From contig NZ_PGFC01000005.1 in assembly GCF_002797875.1 (NCBI RefSeq), positions 124,001-188,000 on the forward strand: a stretch of DNA of 64,000 bases, written 5' to 3'. A program made the position numbers and the translations under genes. The DNA is from Pseudoscardovia suis. Lineage in GTDB: Bacteria > Actinomycetota > Actinomycetes > Actinomycetales > Bifidobacteriaceae. Shown here piece after piece: positions 54,448-63,740 of this stretch (positions within the stretch are counted from its first letter, which is position 1; each line of letters opens with the position of its first letter). The notes under the pieces were generated by a model that saw nothing but the letters and a program-made list of their open reading frames with translations, did no database searches and was not told the DNA's origin.

Positions 54448-54819
54448 ATGGGCCGCGGACGTCAGAAGGCTAAGCAACAGCGGATTGCACGTAAGCTCAA
54501 ATATCTGACTACTGACACGGATTACGACAAGCTCGCTCAGGAGCTCGCTCATCAAGATGGAGAGGAGCCCTCGGCGGCAGATCCTTTCGCATCTGTGGAT
54601 GAAGCCGAGCAGGAGACTTCGGTGGCGGATGAAGTGTCATCGGAAGAACTGGATGAGTATGCCCAGTGGGCTGCTGAGGCCGCTAAGAAGGCTGAGGAAA
54701 GCAAGCCTGTTGCAGCAAAGCCCATTCACAGGCCGTTCCCCATGCCTAAGCCGGGCGGCGCGGCGTCGAAGAAATCCGCGGAGTCCGCTGCGGCGGAGAC
54801 CGACGATTCGGCGAAGTGA
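54448..54819 (+). CDS. DUF3073 protein
   Basis: 123 residues. The N-terminal MGRGRQKAKQQRIARKLKY and the TDTDYDKLAQEL motif define DUF3073, a small, highly conserved actinobacterial family of unknown function whose basic N-terminus suggests nucleic-acid or ribosome binding. The tail is Ala/Glu/Lys-rich. AAAGGGGGTC precedes ATG 54448. Confidence 0.92.
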   Translation: MGRGRQKAKQQRIARKLKYLTTDTDYDKLAQELAHQDGEEPSAADPFASVDEAEQETSVADEVSSEELDEYAQWAAEAAKKAEESKPVAAKPIHRPFPMPKPGGAASKKSAESAAAETDDSAK

Positions 54820-54891
54820 ATTTGGCTGAGAGGCGTGCGGCGCATGGCGCTGCGGGACCATATATAACGTCTCGATAACGTCTCATGCCTG

Positions 54892-54935
54892 GCCGGGCGG
54901 GTGGTGGTCGCCATCCGCCCGGCTTTGTTTTCTTT
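54892..54935 (+). terminator. DUF3073 terminator
   Basis: GCCGGGCGG (54892-54900) / CCGCCCGGC (54915-54923), then TTTGTTTTCTTTC. Confidence 0.85.
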
Positions 54936-55060
54936 CGCGCTTGTTGCATCGGGTCTCGGACAAAGGCAGCACCAGGGGCAAAGCCATCGTTTTGTTTGCA
55001 ATTCCATCCGGAACCCGATGCGAGGTTGCGTACATGCTGCGTACATGCAAAGGAGAGGCC

Positions 55061-56506
55061 ATGAGTGATGACGGAGGCGCGGCGCCGAGGCACGCGGAGT
55101 ATGCGGACTCTTTGGGATTCGCGGAGTACGGCGACGTGCATGCTCGTGATCGTGCGACACGCTTGGATTCCGATGTGTTTCCTTATGAGGCGAAGTGGCA
55201 TTGGCATATGGGCGGGCGCGCCGCTGTGTCCGCGCGCCGGTCGAGGATCAGCGGATGGCTTGTGCTCGGCGCGTTCGTGACCGCCATCGTTGTGTGCGTC
55301 GTTCGGTTTGTGATCAGCATCGTCAGCGACGCGCAAGCTGCGCAACGGGATGTTTCAGGGCAGGGGCTGACGCATCTTTCTAGTGACGTGATCGTTGTTG
55401 TGTTCGCCGTGCTCATGGTGATCATGATGAAAAAACAGTCGTCGAAGCTCTCCGCCTCCGATAAGAGGGAACGCGGCCGCGTGAAAGCGGTGCCTGACGG
55501 CGATGCGACCACGGTGCTTCCTGAGCGTTCCCTGATCGACTTGCGGTCGGCGCGGTGCATCGGCGACGCGTTTCCGTTGACAAGTGGGCGGATCGATGTT
55601 GCATCCGCAGTAACCCCCGCATGGCGCATTCCCGATGCCGGTCCGCTGCGGGCGGTTTCTGGGAGAATCGTCGATACCCTTGCCCTTGATGCAACGTATG
55701 CCGTGGGGCCCGGCCTGGTTAACAGGTGGGATTTCCGCGTGTTTTTCGCGCTCGTGGAATGCTCCTGGGCGGACGGCGGGACGGTGCGATGCTGGTCGAA
55801 CGCACTGTTGGGGGATTGTGCCCCCGGGCAGAAGGTCACTGCGTATCTGTACCGTTTCGCGCCCGATGGCAGGCGGCCGTTCTTGCGCGTTCATGATCTG
55901 GCGGATGCGTCCCAGCCCGTCAATGTGGAGGACCACCAGGCCGTTGTGTTCTCCTATGAACTGGAGGATTGGCGCTCAAGGACGGCGGATGACGCTGGGA
56001 CTGGCGGTGCTATTGGCGCATCGCGCAGCGATTCCTATGGTCTGGCCGTGAACGGGCGGCCGTATGGTCGGACGTGGCATGAGAACGTGACGGCGGTGGG
56101 ATATTGGTCTGACCGCGCGGGGTATGCCAAGGGCGTGTTGGGCGCTGATGGACGGGCCACGGCATCGAAGCCGTTTCCGCGTGACGATTTGCGCATCGGC
56201 GATGGGAACGTCACGGAATTTTCTGAGTTAAGGCGGTTTCGCCGGTTCCCCGGTGTGGTGGAGGATGTTGTGGTGGTGCCATTGTTCAACCGCAGGTTCT
56301 GGTGCGGGTATGGGTACATGGCGTTGGTGCGGTTTGAACGGCGCGGGAAGGAGGAGGCGGTCTGGGCGTTCTGCGATCCGGGGCGTGATGACTCGTATCT
56401 GGGGGCCGATGAGAATGCTTTGCGTCGTCCTGCTGTGCGCGTGGGTGATTCCGTGGCATTGTGGTATGCGAGCGGTGGTTTGTGCGTGGTCGATCCGGTG
56501 GCGTGA
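55061..56506 (+). CDS. Two-segment membrane protein, paralogue 1, unknown function
   Basis: 481 residues from ATG 55061, after AAAGGAGAGGCC. N-terminal cytoplasmic region with VFPYEAKWHW, two hydrophobic segments (ISGWLVLGAFVTAIVVCVV; DVIVVVFAVLMVIMM) and a large beta-rich C-terminal region. Two sub-domains align with the next gene: one around CAPGQKVTAYLY ... FLRVHDLADASQPV, the other VVEDVVVVPLFNRRFWCGYG, YMALVRF, FCDPGRDDSYLG and VGDSVALW. It does not match a family I can name; the first sub-domain faintly recalls DUF3592-like modules. Likely acts at the membrane. Followed by its own terminator. Confidence 0.8.
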   Translation: MSDDGGAAPRHAEYADSLGFAEYGDVHARDRATRLDSDVFPYEAKWHWHMGGRAAVSARRSRISGWLVLGAFVTAIVVCVVRFVISIVSDAQAAQRDVSGQGLTHLSSDVIVVVFAVLMVIMMKKQSSKLSASDKRERGRVKAVPDGDATTVLPERSLIDLRSARCIGDAFPLTSGRIDVASAVTPAWRIPDAGPLRAVSGRIVDTLALDATYAVGPGLVNRWDFRVFFALVECSWADGGTVRCWSNALLGDCAPGQKVTAYLYRFAPDGRRPFLRVHDLADASQPVNVEDHQAVVFSYELEDWRSRTADDAGTGGAIGASRSDSYGLAVNGRPYGRTWHENVTAVGYWSDRAGYAKGVLGADGRATASKPFPRDDLRIGDGNVTEFSELRRFRRFPGVVEDVVVVPLFNRRFWCGYGYMALVRFERRGKEEAVWAFCDPGRDDSYLGADENALRRPAVRVGDSVALWYASGGLCVVDPVA

Positions 56507-56534
56507 GGGTGCGGCGTGTGAGTGTGTTCTGTAT

Positions 56535-56571
56535 GGCGACACGCCGCGGATGTGAGGCGTGTCGCCGTATT
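56535..56571 (+). terminator. Terminator after paralogue 1 (copy 1 of a repeated hairpin)
   Basis: Perfect 11-bp stem GGCGACACGCC (56535-56545) / GGCGTGTCGCC (56556-56566), then GTATTGTTT. Nearly identical to 58089-58118 and related to 63741-63776. Confidence 0.8.
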
Positions 56572-56677
56572 GTTTGACGGGTCGTGTTCGGTGTATGAGA
56601 TGATGGAGTGGCGCTTCGTTCGTTGGTGAGTCGTGGGCGCAGGCGGCGTCGGTCGCGAGTTGAGGAGAGGTGGCGGC

Positions 56678-58108
56678 ATGGTTGTTTCGGGGAATGATGC
56701 CGGTGTTGCGCAGCCCCGTGATAGTGAATCGGGTCCCGCGGTTCCGGTGTACCCGTATGAGGCTGAATGGCGACCTCTGGTTGCACCGGATATGGTGCAG
56801 GTTACTGGTACGCAGTTTGGGTTGAGAGCGGTGGCGGTGGTGGTTCCTTTCGTCATCGGTTGCGCCATGGTGTTGATTTCCCGGGGGAAGCCGATGTCAT
56901 GGATTGATGCCGTGGGATTTGTTCTGATGTCGATTGTTCCTACCGTTGAGATAGTGGTGTTTGTCGTGATGGCACAGCGTGGCAAAGTCAGGGGAGGGCG
57001 GGGTGCCTCGGAAGGCGATGGGGGCGTGCGGCCCCTCTCGTCCAATACGCAAGACACAGACGCGCCGGCACGAGGATGCGAAGGCGGCGAGGGATATGTT
57101 GTTCCGTCCGTAGATGAGATAAGGGATCGGGAGTTTCAAGGCGCCGGTTTTGCCTTCCCGCTCGTGAGGGAATCGTCTCCTGTGGCCGAATTTGCGCACC
57201 CCGTTGGGACGGCTTGGAAAATCCCGGGGGCTTCTGGTCTGCGTGTGGCTGGCGGGGTTGTCATATCTTCGTTGAGTCTTCCGATTGTCAAGACGGTGCG
57301 ACGGTATGACGGTTATTCTGGTGATGGGGCTGTGGTGTGTGTTTACGAGGTGGAGTTCCGCGATGCGTGTGGCAAGCTGCGGAGGATGTGGACGGATGCG
57401 ACACCGTCGAGGTTTGCGCCCGGGCAGAACGTCATCATCTATTATTATGCGGTGCTGCGTCCTCTCGGCAGTCCGTTCATCCGTATACACGATGTGTCCG
57501 ATGCGCGATATCCGATGTGCGCGGAGGAACATCAGGTCGTGGTGTTCTCCATGGCTCTGTTCAAGTGTACGGAAGGTAGTGTGGGAAATCCGCAGGGGCC
57601 TGGTTCCTATGGTGCGTGGGCGTATGCCCAGCCATGGGGTCGTCTTTGGCGTACTCGGGTGTGTCAAATCGGGTATTCCGAGAATCGAGAAGTCAATTGT
57701 GGGGAATCCGAGCAGCGGGATTCCCGGATTCTCCCCACCCGCGTATCCGATTTCGTGGTTGGCGGAGAAAAACTTGCTTTTCCGCAGACAGAAGGGCGGG
57801 TTGGCATCGAATTGGGAAGAGGTGAAGGTGTTGTTGAGGATGTGGTGGTTGTTCCGTTGTTTAATCGTCGGTTTTGGTGTGGTTTTGGGTATATGGCGTT
57901 GGTGCGTTTTGTGCGGCGTGGGCGTGTGGGGCGTGAGTGGGCGTTTTGTGATCCGGGGCGTGCCGATTCGTATTTGGGTGATGATGCGGCGCGGCTTCGT
58001 GTGGTTCCGGTGGGTGTGGGCGATCGGGTGACGTTGTGGCGTGCGTGGGATGGCCTGTGTGTGGTGGAGCCGCGTGTGCGGGGGTGTAGCGACACGCCGC
58101 GGGTGTGA
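56678..58108 (+). CDS. Two-segment membrane protein, paralogue 2, unknown function
   Basis: 476 residues from ATG 56678 (GAGGAGAGG upstream). Same plan as its neighbour: VYPYEAEWRPL, two hydrophobic segments (AVAVVVPFVIGCAMVLIS; IVPTVEIVVFVVMA) and the shared C-terminal motifs (FAPGQNVIIYYYAV, FIRIHDVSDARYP, DVVVVPLFNRRFWCGFG, FCDPGRADSYLG, VGDRVTLW). The paralogues are diverged in the middle but near identical over the LFNRRFWCG block. Its last residues, CSDTPRV, are encoded by the following terminator hairpin, so it has lost the stop used by paralogue 1. Confidence 0.8.
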   Translation: MVVSGNDAGVAQPRDSESGPAVPVYPYEAEWRPLVAPDMVQVTGTQFGLRAVAVVVPFVIGCAMVLISRGKPMSWIDAVGFVLMSIVPTVEIVVFVVMAQRGKVRGGRGASEGDGGVRPLSSNTQDTDAPARGCEGGEGYVVPSVDEIRDREFQGAGFAFPLVRESSPVAEFAHPVGTAWKIPGASGLRVAGGVVISSLSLPIVKTVRRYDGYSGDGAVVCVYEVEFRDACGKLRRMWTDATPSRFAPGQNVIIYYYAVLRPLGSPFIRIHDVSDARYPMCAEEHQVVVFSMALFKCTEGSVGNPQGPGSYGAWAYAQPWGRLWRTRVCQIGYSENREVNCGESEQRDSRILPTRVSDFVVGGEKLAFPQTEGRVGIELGRGEGVVEDVVVVPLFNRRFWCGFGYMALVRFVRRGRVGREWAFCDPGRADSYLGDDAARLRVVPVGVGDRVTLWRAWDGLCVVEPRVRGCSDTPRV

Positions 58109-58118
58109 GGCGTGTCGC
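58089..58118 (+). terminator. Hairpin overlapping the paralogue 2 stop (copy 2)
   Basis: GCGACACGCC (58089-58098) / GGCGTGTCGC (58109-58118); the paralogue 2 TGA lies in the loop (58106-58108). Downstream GTATTGTC lacks a strong T-run. Confidence 0.6.
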
Positions 58119-58209
58119 CGTATTGTCGGATGGGTCTGGGAAGGATTCAGCGCCCATCTTGCGTTCGTGTAGTGTCGGGAGGAAATGATTCCGGTGATGT
58201 TCTGATATG

Positions 58210-58262
58210 CTGGCAAAGCCTGTGATGTCGCCGTAAAGGGAGCGACGTCCGCGAAAGACCAG
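58210..58262 (+). other. Possible structured leader RNA upstream of the envelope genes
   Basis: Outer stem CTGG (58210-58213)/CCAG (58259-58262) and inner stem GATGTCGC (58224-58231)/GCGACGTC (58242-58249, one G-U pair) enclose a purine-rich asymmetric internal loop (CAAAGCCTGT / CGCGAAAGA). It lies 58-110 bp upstream of the 58320 start. I cannot match it to a known riboswitch. Confidence 0.35.
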
Positions 58263-58319
58263 GGAGAGGTTTTTCGTGCCGCGTGTTGTTGGCGGATGGG
58301 CGTGTAAAAGGAGAACGAT

Positions 58320-59033
58320 ATGGAAGAGAATGGGGCGTACTATGCGTCGCAATGCCGGCCGTTCATGCGGTTGCGGCGGTTCGTTGGCAAGACGGTGGGT
58401 GGTGTGGCGTGTTTCGCGTTGCTGCTTGCCTGCCTGGCGATGGTTGTTCTGACACCGATCGCACGGGCGTATGCCGGTGACGGCGGTTCCTCCGCTATTC
58501 CGCAGAACACGGTTCAGATGTGGGTTGATGTCGAGGGAGATGCGGTCCAGTCTGCCGATCTGTCGGGAACATCGCTCGGGATGGAACTTGATTTTCGGCG
58601 TTCGGCCACGGGTATGACGGCGATTGTGCCGGTTGATTCGACTCTGTGGGGGCGGCAGGCGGAGTTCAGCCTCGAATCCGACAGGGCTTTTGACGCATCC
58701 GTCGCCATCACCTGCGTGGGCGGGGGAGACGTGGTGATTGCGGAAGCGCGTATGCCGGTAAGTTTCAATGGATCCGACGGGCAGACGGTTGATGCCGTTG
58801 CCCTGGAACCTGCCCCGGGTGCGTCTGCGGACGATGGCACGCAGGCGCAGCCCTCGGATTTGTCCAGCACGGGCTCGCATGTTGCGTTCGTCGCTATGCT
58901 CGCCGTGGCGTTCCTTGCGTTGGCTTTGGTCGTTCTGGCCGTCGGCCGCCATCGTGCGTATGCGGTTGCGGAAGAGGATGAAGCGGATGCGGATGTCATG
59001 AATGATGCGGCAGAGGAAGGGGATGTGCGATGA
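58320..59033 (+). CDS. Exported protein with C-terminal membrane anchor, unknown function
   Basis: 237 residues. Signal peptide with basic n-region and h-region (VACFALLLACLAMVVLTPIA) and a likely cleavage after RAYA. An extracellular domain of about 130 residues has alternating beta-like strands (VQMWVDVEGDAVQSADL; MTAIVPVDSTLWG; FDASVAITCVGGGDVVIAEA). LSSTGS precedes a hydrophobic helix (VAFVAMLAVAFLALALVVLA), then RHR and an acidic tail. Strong GGAG at 58311. Its ATGA overlap with the next gene implies coupled synthesis. Confidence 0.8.
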   Translation: MEENGAYYASQCRPFMRLRRFVGKTVGGVACFALLLACLAMVVLTPIARAYAGDGGSSAIPQNTVQMWVDVEGDAVQSADLSGTSLGMELDFRRSATGMTAIVPVDSTLWGRQAEFSLESDRAFDASVAITCVGGGDVVIAEARMPVSFNGSDGQTVDAVALEPAPGASADDGTQAQPSDLSSTGSHVAFVAMLAVAFLALALVVLAVGRHRAYAVAEEDEADADVMNDAAEEGDVR

Positions 59034-62000
59034 AGATCGTGGCGTTGAATAACAAAACCAATCGGTTCAATGACTCCGGTCGGTCGGAATCCGGACGCAA
59101 GCGTTCGGCGGCCGCTTCCGGCTTCAAGGGCTTCGTTGCCTCTGTGGTCGCACTCGCCATGGGCGCGGGCATCGGTATCAGTGCCGCGTATGCCGACGAA
59201 GCGCCGATTACCGATGTGCCGTCCGCTATAACTTGGGATGCCTCGTATCGTGTTCCCGCTGTTGATACGGTGCTTGGCAGGGGAACCCTGCCGTCCGATG
59301 GCGAGCGTTCCGTGGCGGTGAACGCCGCTTCAGGCAGCGCGGCGGTGCTTTTGCGAGTATCCGTGTTCCAGGCCGCCGTCGATGCCGATGTCACGGTCGG
59401 CGGACTGCCGGTGCTCCACGCAACCGCCGGCCATGATGTTTCCACCGCGGTTCTGGCGCCTCTTGCCGCCGACGGGACGGTGGGCATCGGCGCTTCCGCC
59501 GCCGTGGATGCGACGGTTGAAGTACTCGCGTCTTTCGGTGCGGATTCCACGACGCCCGGATCCACCGTCGCCCTGCCCACCCCGGTGACGCGAGCGGATA
59601 CGTCCGTCGGACTGGCGGGTGCCTCGCTGTCCGCGGACCCCATGAGCGTGGGTCTGGTCGGCAGGGGCGGTGTGCCCGCAGACGGAGTACGGGCCGCATA
59701 CGTCACGCTCGATGTCACGCTCGACCGGGCCTGTGAAGTCGTGGTCGGCGGCCAATCCCTAGCCTTGCCGGCAGGGCAAAGCATCGTGTCGACCATCGTC
59801 GTGCCGGATTCCGATGGGAATATCCAGGTCATGACGGATGGTGCGGCGGGATCCCTGCGGCTTGACGAGCGCGGATACGTTGTGGGAACCGGGGAGAACC
59901 TGTCGGCGGCGAATGTCGACGGCAGTTATGTTCCTTCGCGCAATGGCGTCGTGTGGAATGATGCGTCGACCAGTGAGGCCACTACCGGCAGCGTGTCGAT
60001 GCAGCGTGCGTCTGACGCGTCGGCGGGCATCGCTCTCGTCGGGGCGACAGGCGGCGGAACGTCCAGGTCGTTCGTCGAAGTCGGGACGCCGCTCGCTGGT
60101 CGTTCCCACGGTGCCGTCGTCGATGCCGAGTCCGGCGCCTTGCCGCAGATGGAAATCGTGGAAGGCGGCGCGCAGGATGTAACGGTTTCGAATCTGGGCG
60201 CTCCGGTTACTGCGAATGTGGCGCTTCTGGGAGACCTGATTGGCGCGGCACCTGCCGATTCGGGGGATGTGACGGTGTCTTTCTCCTCCGTCAAGGACGG
60301 CGACATGCTTGATTTCAGCGAACATGCCGGTACGACCTTCTCAGGAGAGGTGGCATCCGATGCGTCCATCTCCGCCGTCGAGGTGTACGGCGATGGGCAG
60401 AAGATCGGCAATGCCGCTGTGGACTATGCGTCCGATGGAAGTGCCGAATGGTCTTTCTTCAGCGGCGCGCAGTACAGCGGCGAGGTGACGTATTCGGTTG
60501 TTGCCACGAGCCGTGACGGGGCGAGCGCGAAAGCGTCCGTGTCGGTGACGGTGGAGCTTCCCGACTCCTCCGACACCGTGACGAACGGCAAGGACGTGGT
60601 GCTGCCGGCTGGCGAGAACAGCCCGATTGTCGCCTTGGATGATTCGTCGGTCACTGTGAACAGCGAGCCCACTTTCCATGTTGGCGACATCATCGTCAGT
60701 GACATCGCGCCGAACGCGCCGCAGGGCCTTCTGCGCTGGGTCGATTCCATCGACCGCGTCGGCGACCTGTGGATTATCGGCACACATGCCGCGGATCTCA
60801 CCGATGCGTTCTATCAGGTGAAGATTGACGGGAATACTCAGAGCCAGGGAACGACCAGTTTTACGACGGACGATTTCGATACGGCCAGTGATGTGACAAT
60901 CAATGAGCCCGTGGATGGCGGTGCCGCACAATCCGTGACTTCCTCCGATTATCAAAAGGTCGCCGATACCGATGCGGATGTGCAGATGATGGCATCTCCT
61001 GTTGCGCAGACGGCGACGATCGGCGGCGATGATTCTGCGAAGCTGAAGACAGTCTCGGATGAGGGGATGTTCCAGATGGCTAATGCTGATTGGGAGGCTA
61101 CCAATAATCGTGACTCTTCTTTTATACAGCATACTAGCTTGGATTTTGAAGTCGATCTCACGAACCAGTTGCGTGCAAAGCATATGCGGGATAGCCCTCG
61201 ACACACTAGCGGGGCGAAAGTCGATGTGTCGTTGGAACTTGGAGCAGGGATAGTTTTTGGAATCTCTGTTGTATTGCAATATCAATGGTTCATTCCGCAC
61301 CCTGCGGTGGAATATCTAAAGTTTGAGATTGATACGAGTCTTTCTGGTGATATGAAGTTGTCGACCATTGGAGAGATTGAAGCTTCGGTGCTAATCGCAA
61401 ACCCTAAAGTGGTTCAGGTGTTTCAGGCAGTAATCCCCGTGGTTCTTTCTGAATCCATTCCGATGTACCTCGTGGCGACTTCAGACATGGCTCTGTCCGC
61501 CGGCATCCATCTTGAAGAGAAGAAGCAGCTGGGGTTCGTGAAAGATGACAACGGAGGAAGAAAATATGCTAATAGTGATGGTATCGATGGCGGTATCACA
61601 CCTGAATGCTCCAGCGGAGGAGTTTCCGCGGGTGCAAATCTTGAGTTGTCTGTCGGACCGCGGTTGAGTCCACAACTGAAATTGTATGAATCAGTAGGCA
61701 TTAAATCTGATTTCGAGATATTTCTCGATTCAATTGGGAAGTTTGAATTCAAGAATGGGGAACTGAGCCTTTCGTTGAATTCAAAAATGTTGATGCGCAT
61801 TGATGGCTATTTCACAGTTGGGCTTCCTTGGAACGGAGTGGGAGATATTCCGGAAATAGATAATGAAGTGACGCCAAAGATTACATTTGAGAAATCTGTG
61901 AATCTTGCTTCAAAGGAATGGGTACTTGGAGATGTTTGTAAATCCTTCGTAATCTCGACTGATGGCCAAGGAACTCAACAGAAGCCCGTTGATGCGTTGT

Positions 62001-63715
62001 CTCATGATTCCGGCTTCGTTTTGGGCGACGGCATGGTGAAGGTCACGTGGAAGGATGCGGCGACGGGCGCTTCGAAGACCGGGCAGCTGAAAGCCGGCGA
62101 TTTCTTTGGCGTGAGCCAGTCCGCCGTGGCCGCCCAGATGGGCGTCACCCCGGGGTCCCTGGCTGGGATGAAGGGCGTGACCGTGCACACCACGCTGATG
62201 GATTACAGCGTGGCGAACGGGCGCTCCTTCCAGGTGCCGGATGACTCGATCGTTGTGGAAACGTATTACGACGATCCCGCCACGGAGGTCGTGGACGGCA
62301 CGACGGACGCCGATGTGGCGTTCGTCATCGACACGACCGGGTCCATGTGGGATGAGATCGCCGATGTGAAGAACAACATCGAGGCCCTGACGAATACGAT
62401 TCACGCCGATTCGCCGACGACGCGCATCGCATACCTGACGTACAGCGATTGCTATTACGCCAATGGCGGTGTGCGTCTGGTGGTGCCGTTCACCACGGAG
62501 ACAGACACCGTAGTCGACGGCATCAAGAACGCGCCGTTCGACGGCGGCGGTCTTGAGGCCGTGTACTCGGGTCTGTCGCAGGCGGCCGACATGGAATGGC
62601 GCCAGAACGTCAAGAGGTCCATCATCCTGGTGGGCGACGAACCGGCGACCGATCCCGAGCCCAATGGGCTGACGTTCGACACCACGGTGGCCAAGCTCAA
62701 GTCCAAGGACATCCAGGTCTATGCAACGGGTGAGGTGTACCAATATTCCACGGTTTCCGCGGTCGGTGCCCCCAGCGCCGCTTCCGCCGGCACCGTGGCG
62801 GACCGCGTGGCGTCGGATGACGCCGTGGCGTTCTCCGCGGCCCATGCGGTGGGTTCCGCCGATCCGCTCGCGTTCGCGCTGGCCGCCGCGCAGGCTGCCC
62901 CGGGCGGCGACGTGGCCCTCGATGCCGGTGACGCCGCCGAGGCCCTGACCGTGGTGGACGGCGCTGCTTCCGCTGATGGCTCCTATGGCGCCCAGGCCGT
63001 GAACGACTGGGGCTATGACTGGACGAAGTTCGCCACGGAGCTCTCCGAAGCGACCGGCGGTCACTTTGTGGAGTACATGCGTGACGATTTTGTCAATCGT
63101 CTGACCGAAACGGTCGTGGACGCTGTCAAGAGGCCTGACGTGAATGTCGAGCTTGGTCACGCCGTATATACGGGCGACCAGGCCGATTTCACCGCCACGG
63201 CGGTGACGCATCAGGAGAACGACCCGGTTGTGTCTTACGAGTGGGATTTCGGCAACGGGCAGACCATGACGACTGCTCCCGGCGAGACGGCCTCCGCCAC
63301 ATACGCGGCTGACGGTACGTATTCCGTGATCGTCAAGGCGGTGACGCAGTCCGGGCTCGTGGGCAGCACCGTGTATCAGCTGACCGTGGGCGCACACCAG
63401 GCGCCGTACATGTACAACGCGCATAAGATCGTGAGCAAGTCCACATCCGGCACATCGCCGGTGCGTCTGGACGTGCTCAACGATCCGGGTGAGGAATTCG
63501 CGTCCGTGGCGTTCGCCAACGGCTCCGACGCGATTGCCGTGCCTGGCGAGGGTACGTGGACGATCGCCTGGGATGCGGAAAACGGCCTGCTCGAGGCGAC
63601 GTTCACGCCTGAACCCGGGTTTGCCGGTGGCGTGACCAGCCGTGTTCCATATACGGTGACAAACAGCGGTGGACTGAGCGGTACCGGGGAACTGTGGGTC
63701 AGATACGTCAGCTGA
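59030..63715 (+). CDS. Giant secreted protein with VWA and PKD domains
   Basis: 1561 residues. Signal peptide with a long basic n-region, then VASVVALAMGAGIGISAAYA. Residues about 30-650 are Ala/Val/Ser/Asp-rich, beta-like, with Ig-like pieces. Residues about 684-987 are encoded by AT-rich DNA. A von Willebrand A domain follows, with MIDAS DTTGS at 1101-1105 and VRLVVPFTTET, SIILVGDEPATDPEP. Then an Ala-rich stretch, a PKD domain (about 1376-1460; YEWDFGNGQ near 1404) and a last beta domain ending ELWVRYVS. No sorting signal or anchor of its own. Probably a surface or matrix adhesin held by a partner; function inferred from domains only. Confidence 0.88.
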   Translation: MKIVALNNKTNRFNDSGRSESGRKRSAAASGFKGFVASVVALAMGAGIGISAAYADEAPITDVPSAITWDASYRVPAVDTVLGRGTLPSDGERSVAVNAASGSAAVLLRVSVFQAAVDADVTVGGLPVLHATAGHDVSTAVLAPLAADGTVGIGASAAVDATVEVLASFGADSTTPGSTVALPTPVTRADTSVGLAGASLSADPMSVGLVGRGGVPADGVRAAYVTLDVTLDRACEVVVGGQSLALPAGQSIVSTIVVPDSDGNIQVMTDGAAGSLRLDERGYVVGTGENLSAANVDGSYVPSRNGVVWNDASTSEATTGSVSMQRASDASAGIALVGATGGGTSRSFVEVGTPLAGRSHGAVVDAESGALPQMEIVEGGAQDVTVSNLGAPVTANVALLGDLIGAAPADSGDVTVSFSSVKDGDMLDFSEHAGTTFSGEVASDASISAVEVYGDGQKIGNAAVDYASDGSAEWSFFSGAQYSGEVTYSVVATSRDGASAKASVSVTVELPDSSDTVTNGKDVVLPAGENSPIVALDDSSVTVNSEPTFHVGDIIVSDIAPNAPQGLLRWVDSIDRVGDLWIIGTHAADLTDAFYQVKIDGNTQSQGTTSFTTDDFDTASDVTINEPVDGGAAQSVTSSDYQKVADTDADVQMMASPVAQTATIGGDDSAKLKTVSDEGMFQMANADWEATNNRDSSFIQHTSLDFEVDLTNQLRAKHMRDSPRHTSGAKVDVSLELGAGIVFGISVVLQYQWFIPHPAVEYLKFEIDTSLSGDMKLSTIGEIEASVLIANPKVVQVFQAVIPVVLSESIPMYLVATSDMALSAGIHLEEKKQLGFVKDDNGGRKYANSDGIDGGITPECSSGGVSAGANLELSVGPRLSPQLKLYESVGIKSDFEIFLDSIGKFEFKNGELSLSLNSKMLMRIDGYFTVGLPWNGVGDIPEIDNEVTPKITFEKSVNLASKEWVLGDVCKSFVISTDGQGTQQKPVDALSHDSGFVLGDGMVKVTWKDAATGASKTGQLKAGDFFGVSQSAVAAQMGVTPGSLAGMKGVTVHTTLMDYSVANGRSFQVPDDSIVVETYYDDPATEVVDGTTDADVAFVIDTTGSMWDEIADVKNNIEALTNTIHADSPTTRIAYLTYSDCYYANGGVRLVVPFTTETDTVVDGIKNAPFDGGGLEAVYSGLSQAADMEWRQNVKRSIILVGDEPATDPEPNGLTFDTTVAKLKSKDIQVYATGEVYQYSTVSAVGAPSAASAGTVADRVASDDAVAFSAAHAVGSADPLAFALAAAQAAPGGDVALDAGDAAEALTVVDGAASADGSYGAQAVNDWGYDWTKFATELSEATGGHFVEYMRDDFVNRLTETVVDAVKRPDVNVELGHAVYTGDQADFTATAVTHQENDPVVSYEWDFGNGQTMTTAPGETASATYAADGTYSVIVKAVTQSGLVGSTVYQLTVGAHQAPYMYNAHKIVSKSTSGTSPVRLDVLNDPGEEFASVAFANGSDAIAVPGEGTWTIAWDAENGLLEATFTPEPGFAGGVTSRVPYTVTNSGGLSGTGELWVRYVS

Positions 63716-63740
63716 CCTGTGACAATGATGGATACAAGAT

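Noticed and set aside
58210-58262. c-di-GMP (GEMM) riboswitch, prompted by GGCAAAGCC
   Set aside because: The second helix, tetraloop-receptor arrangement and overall length of that class are missing.
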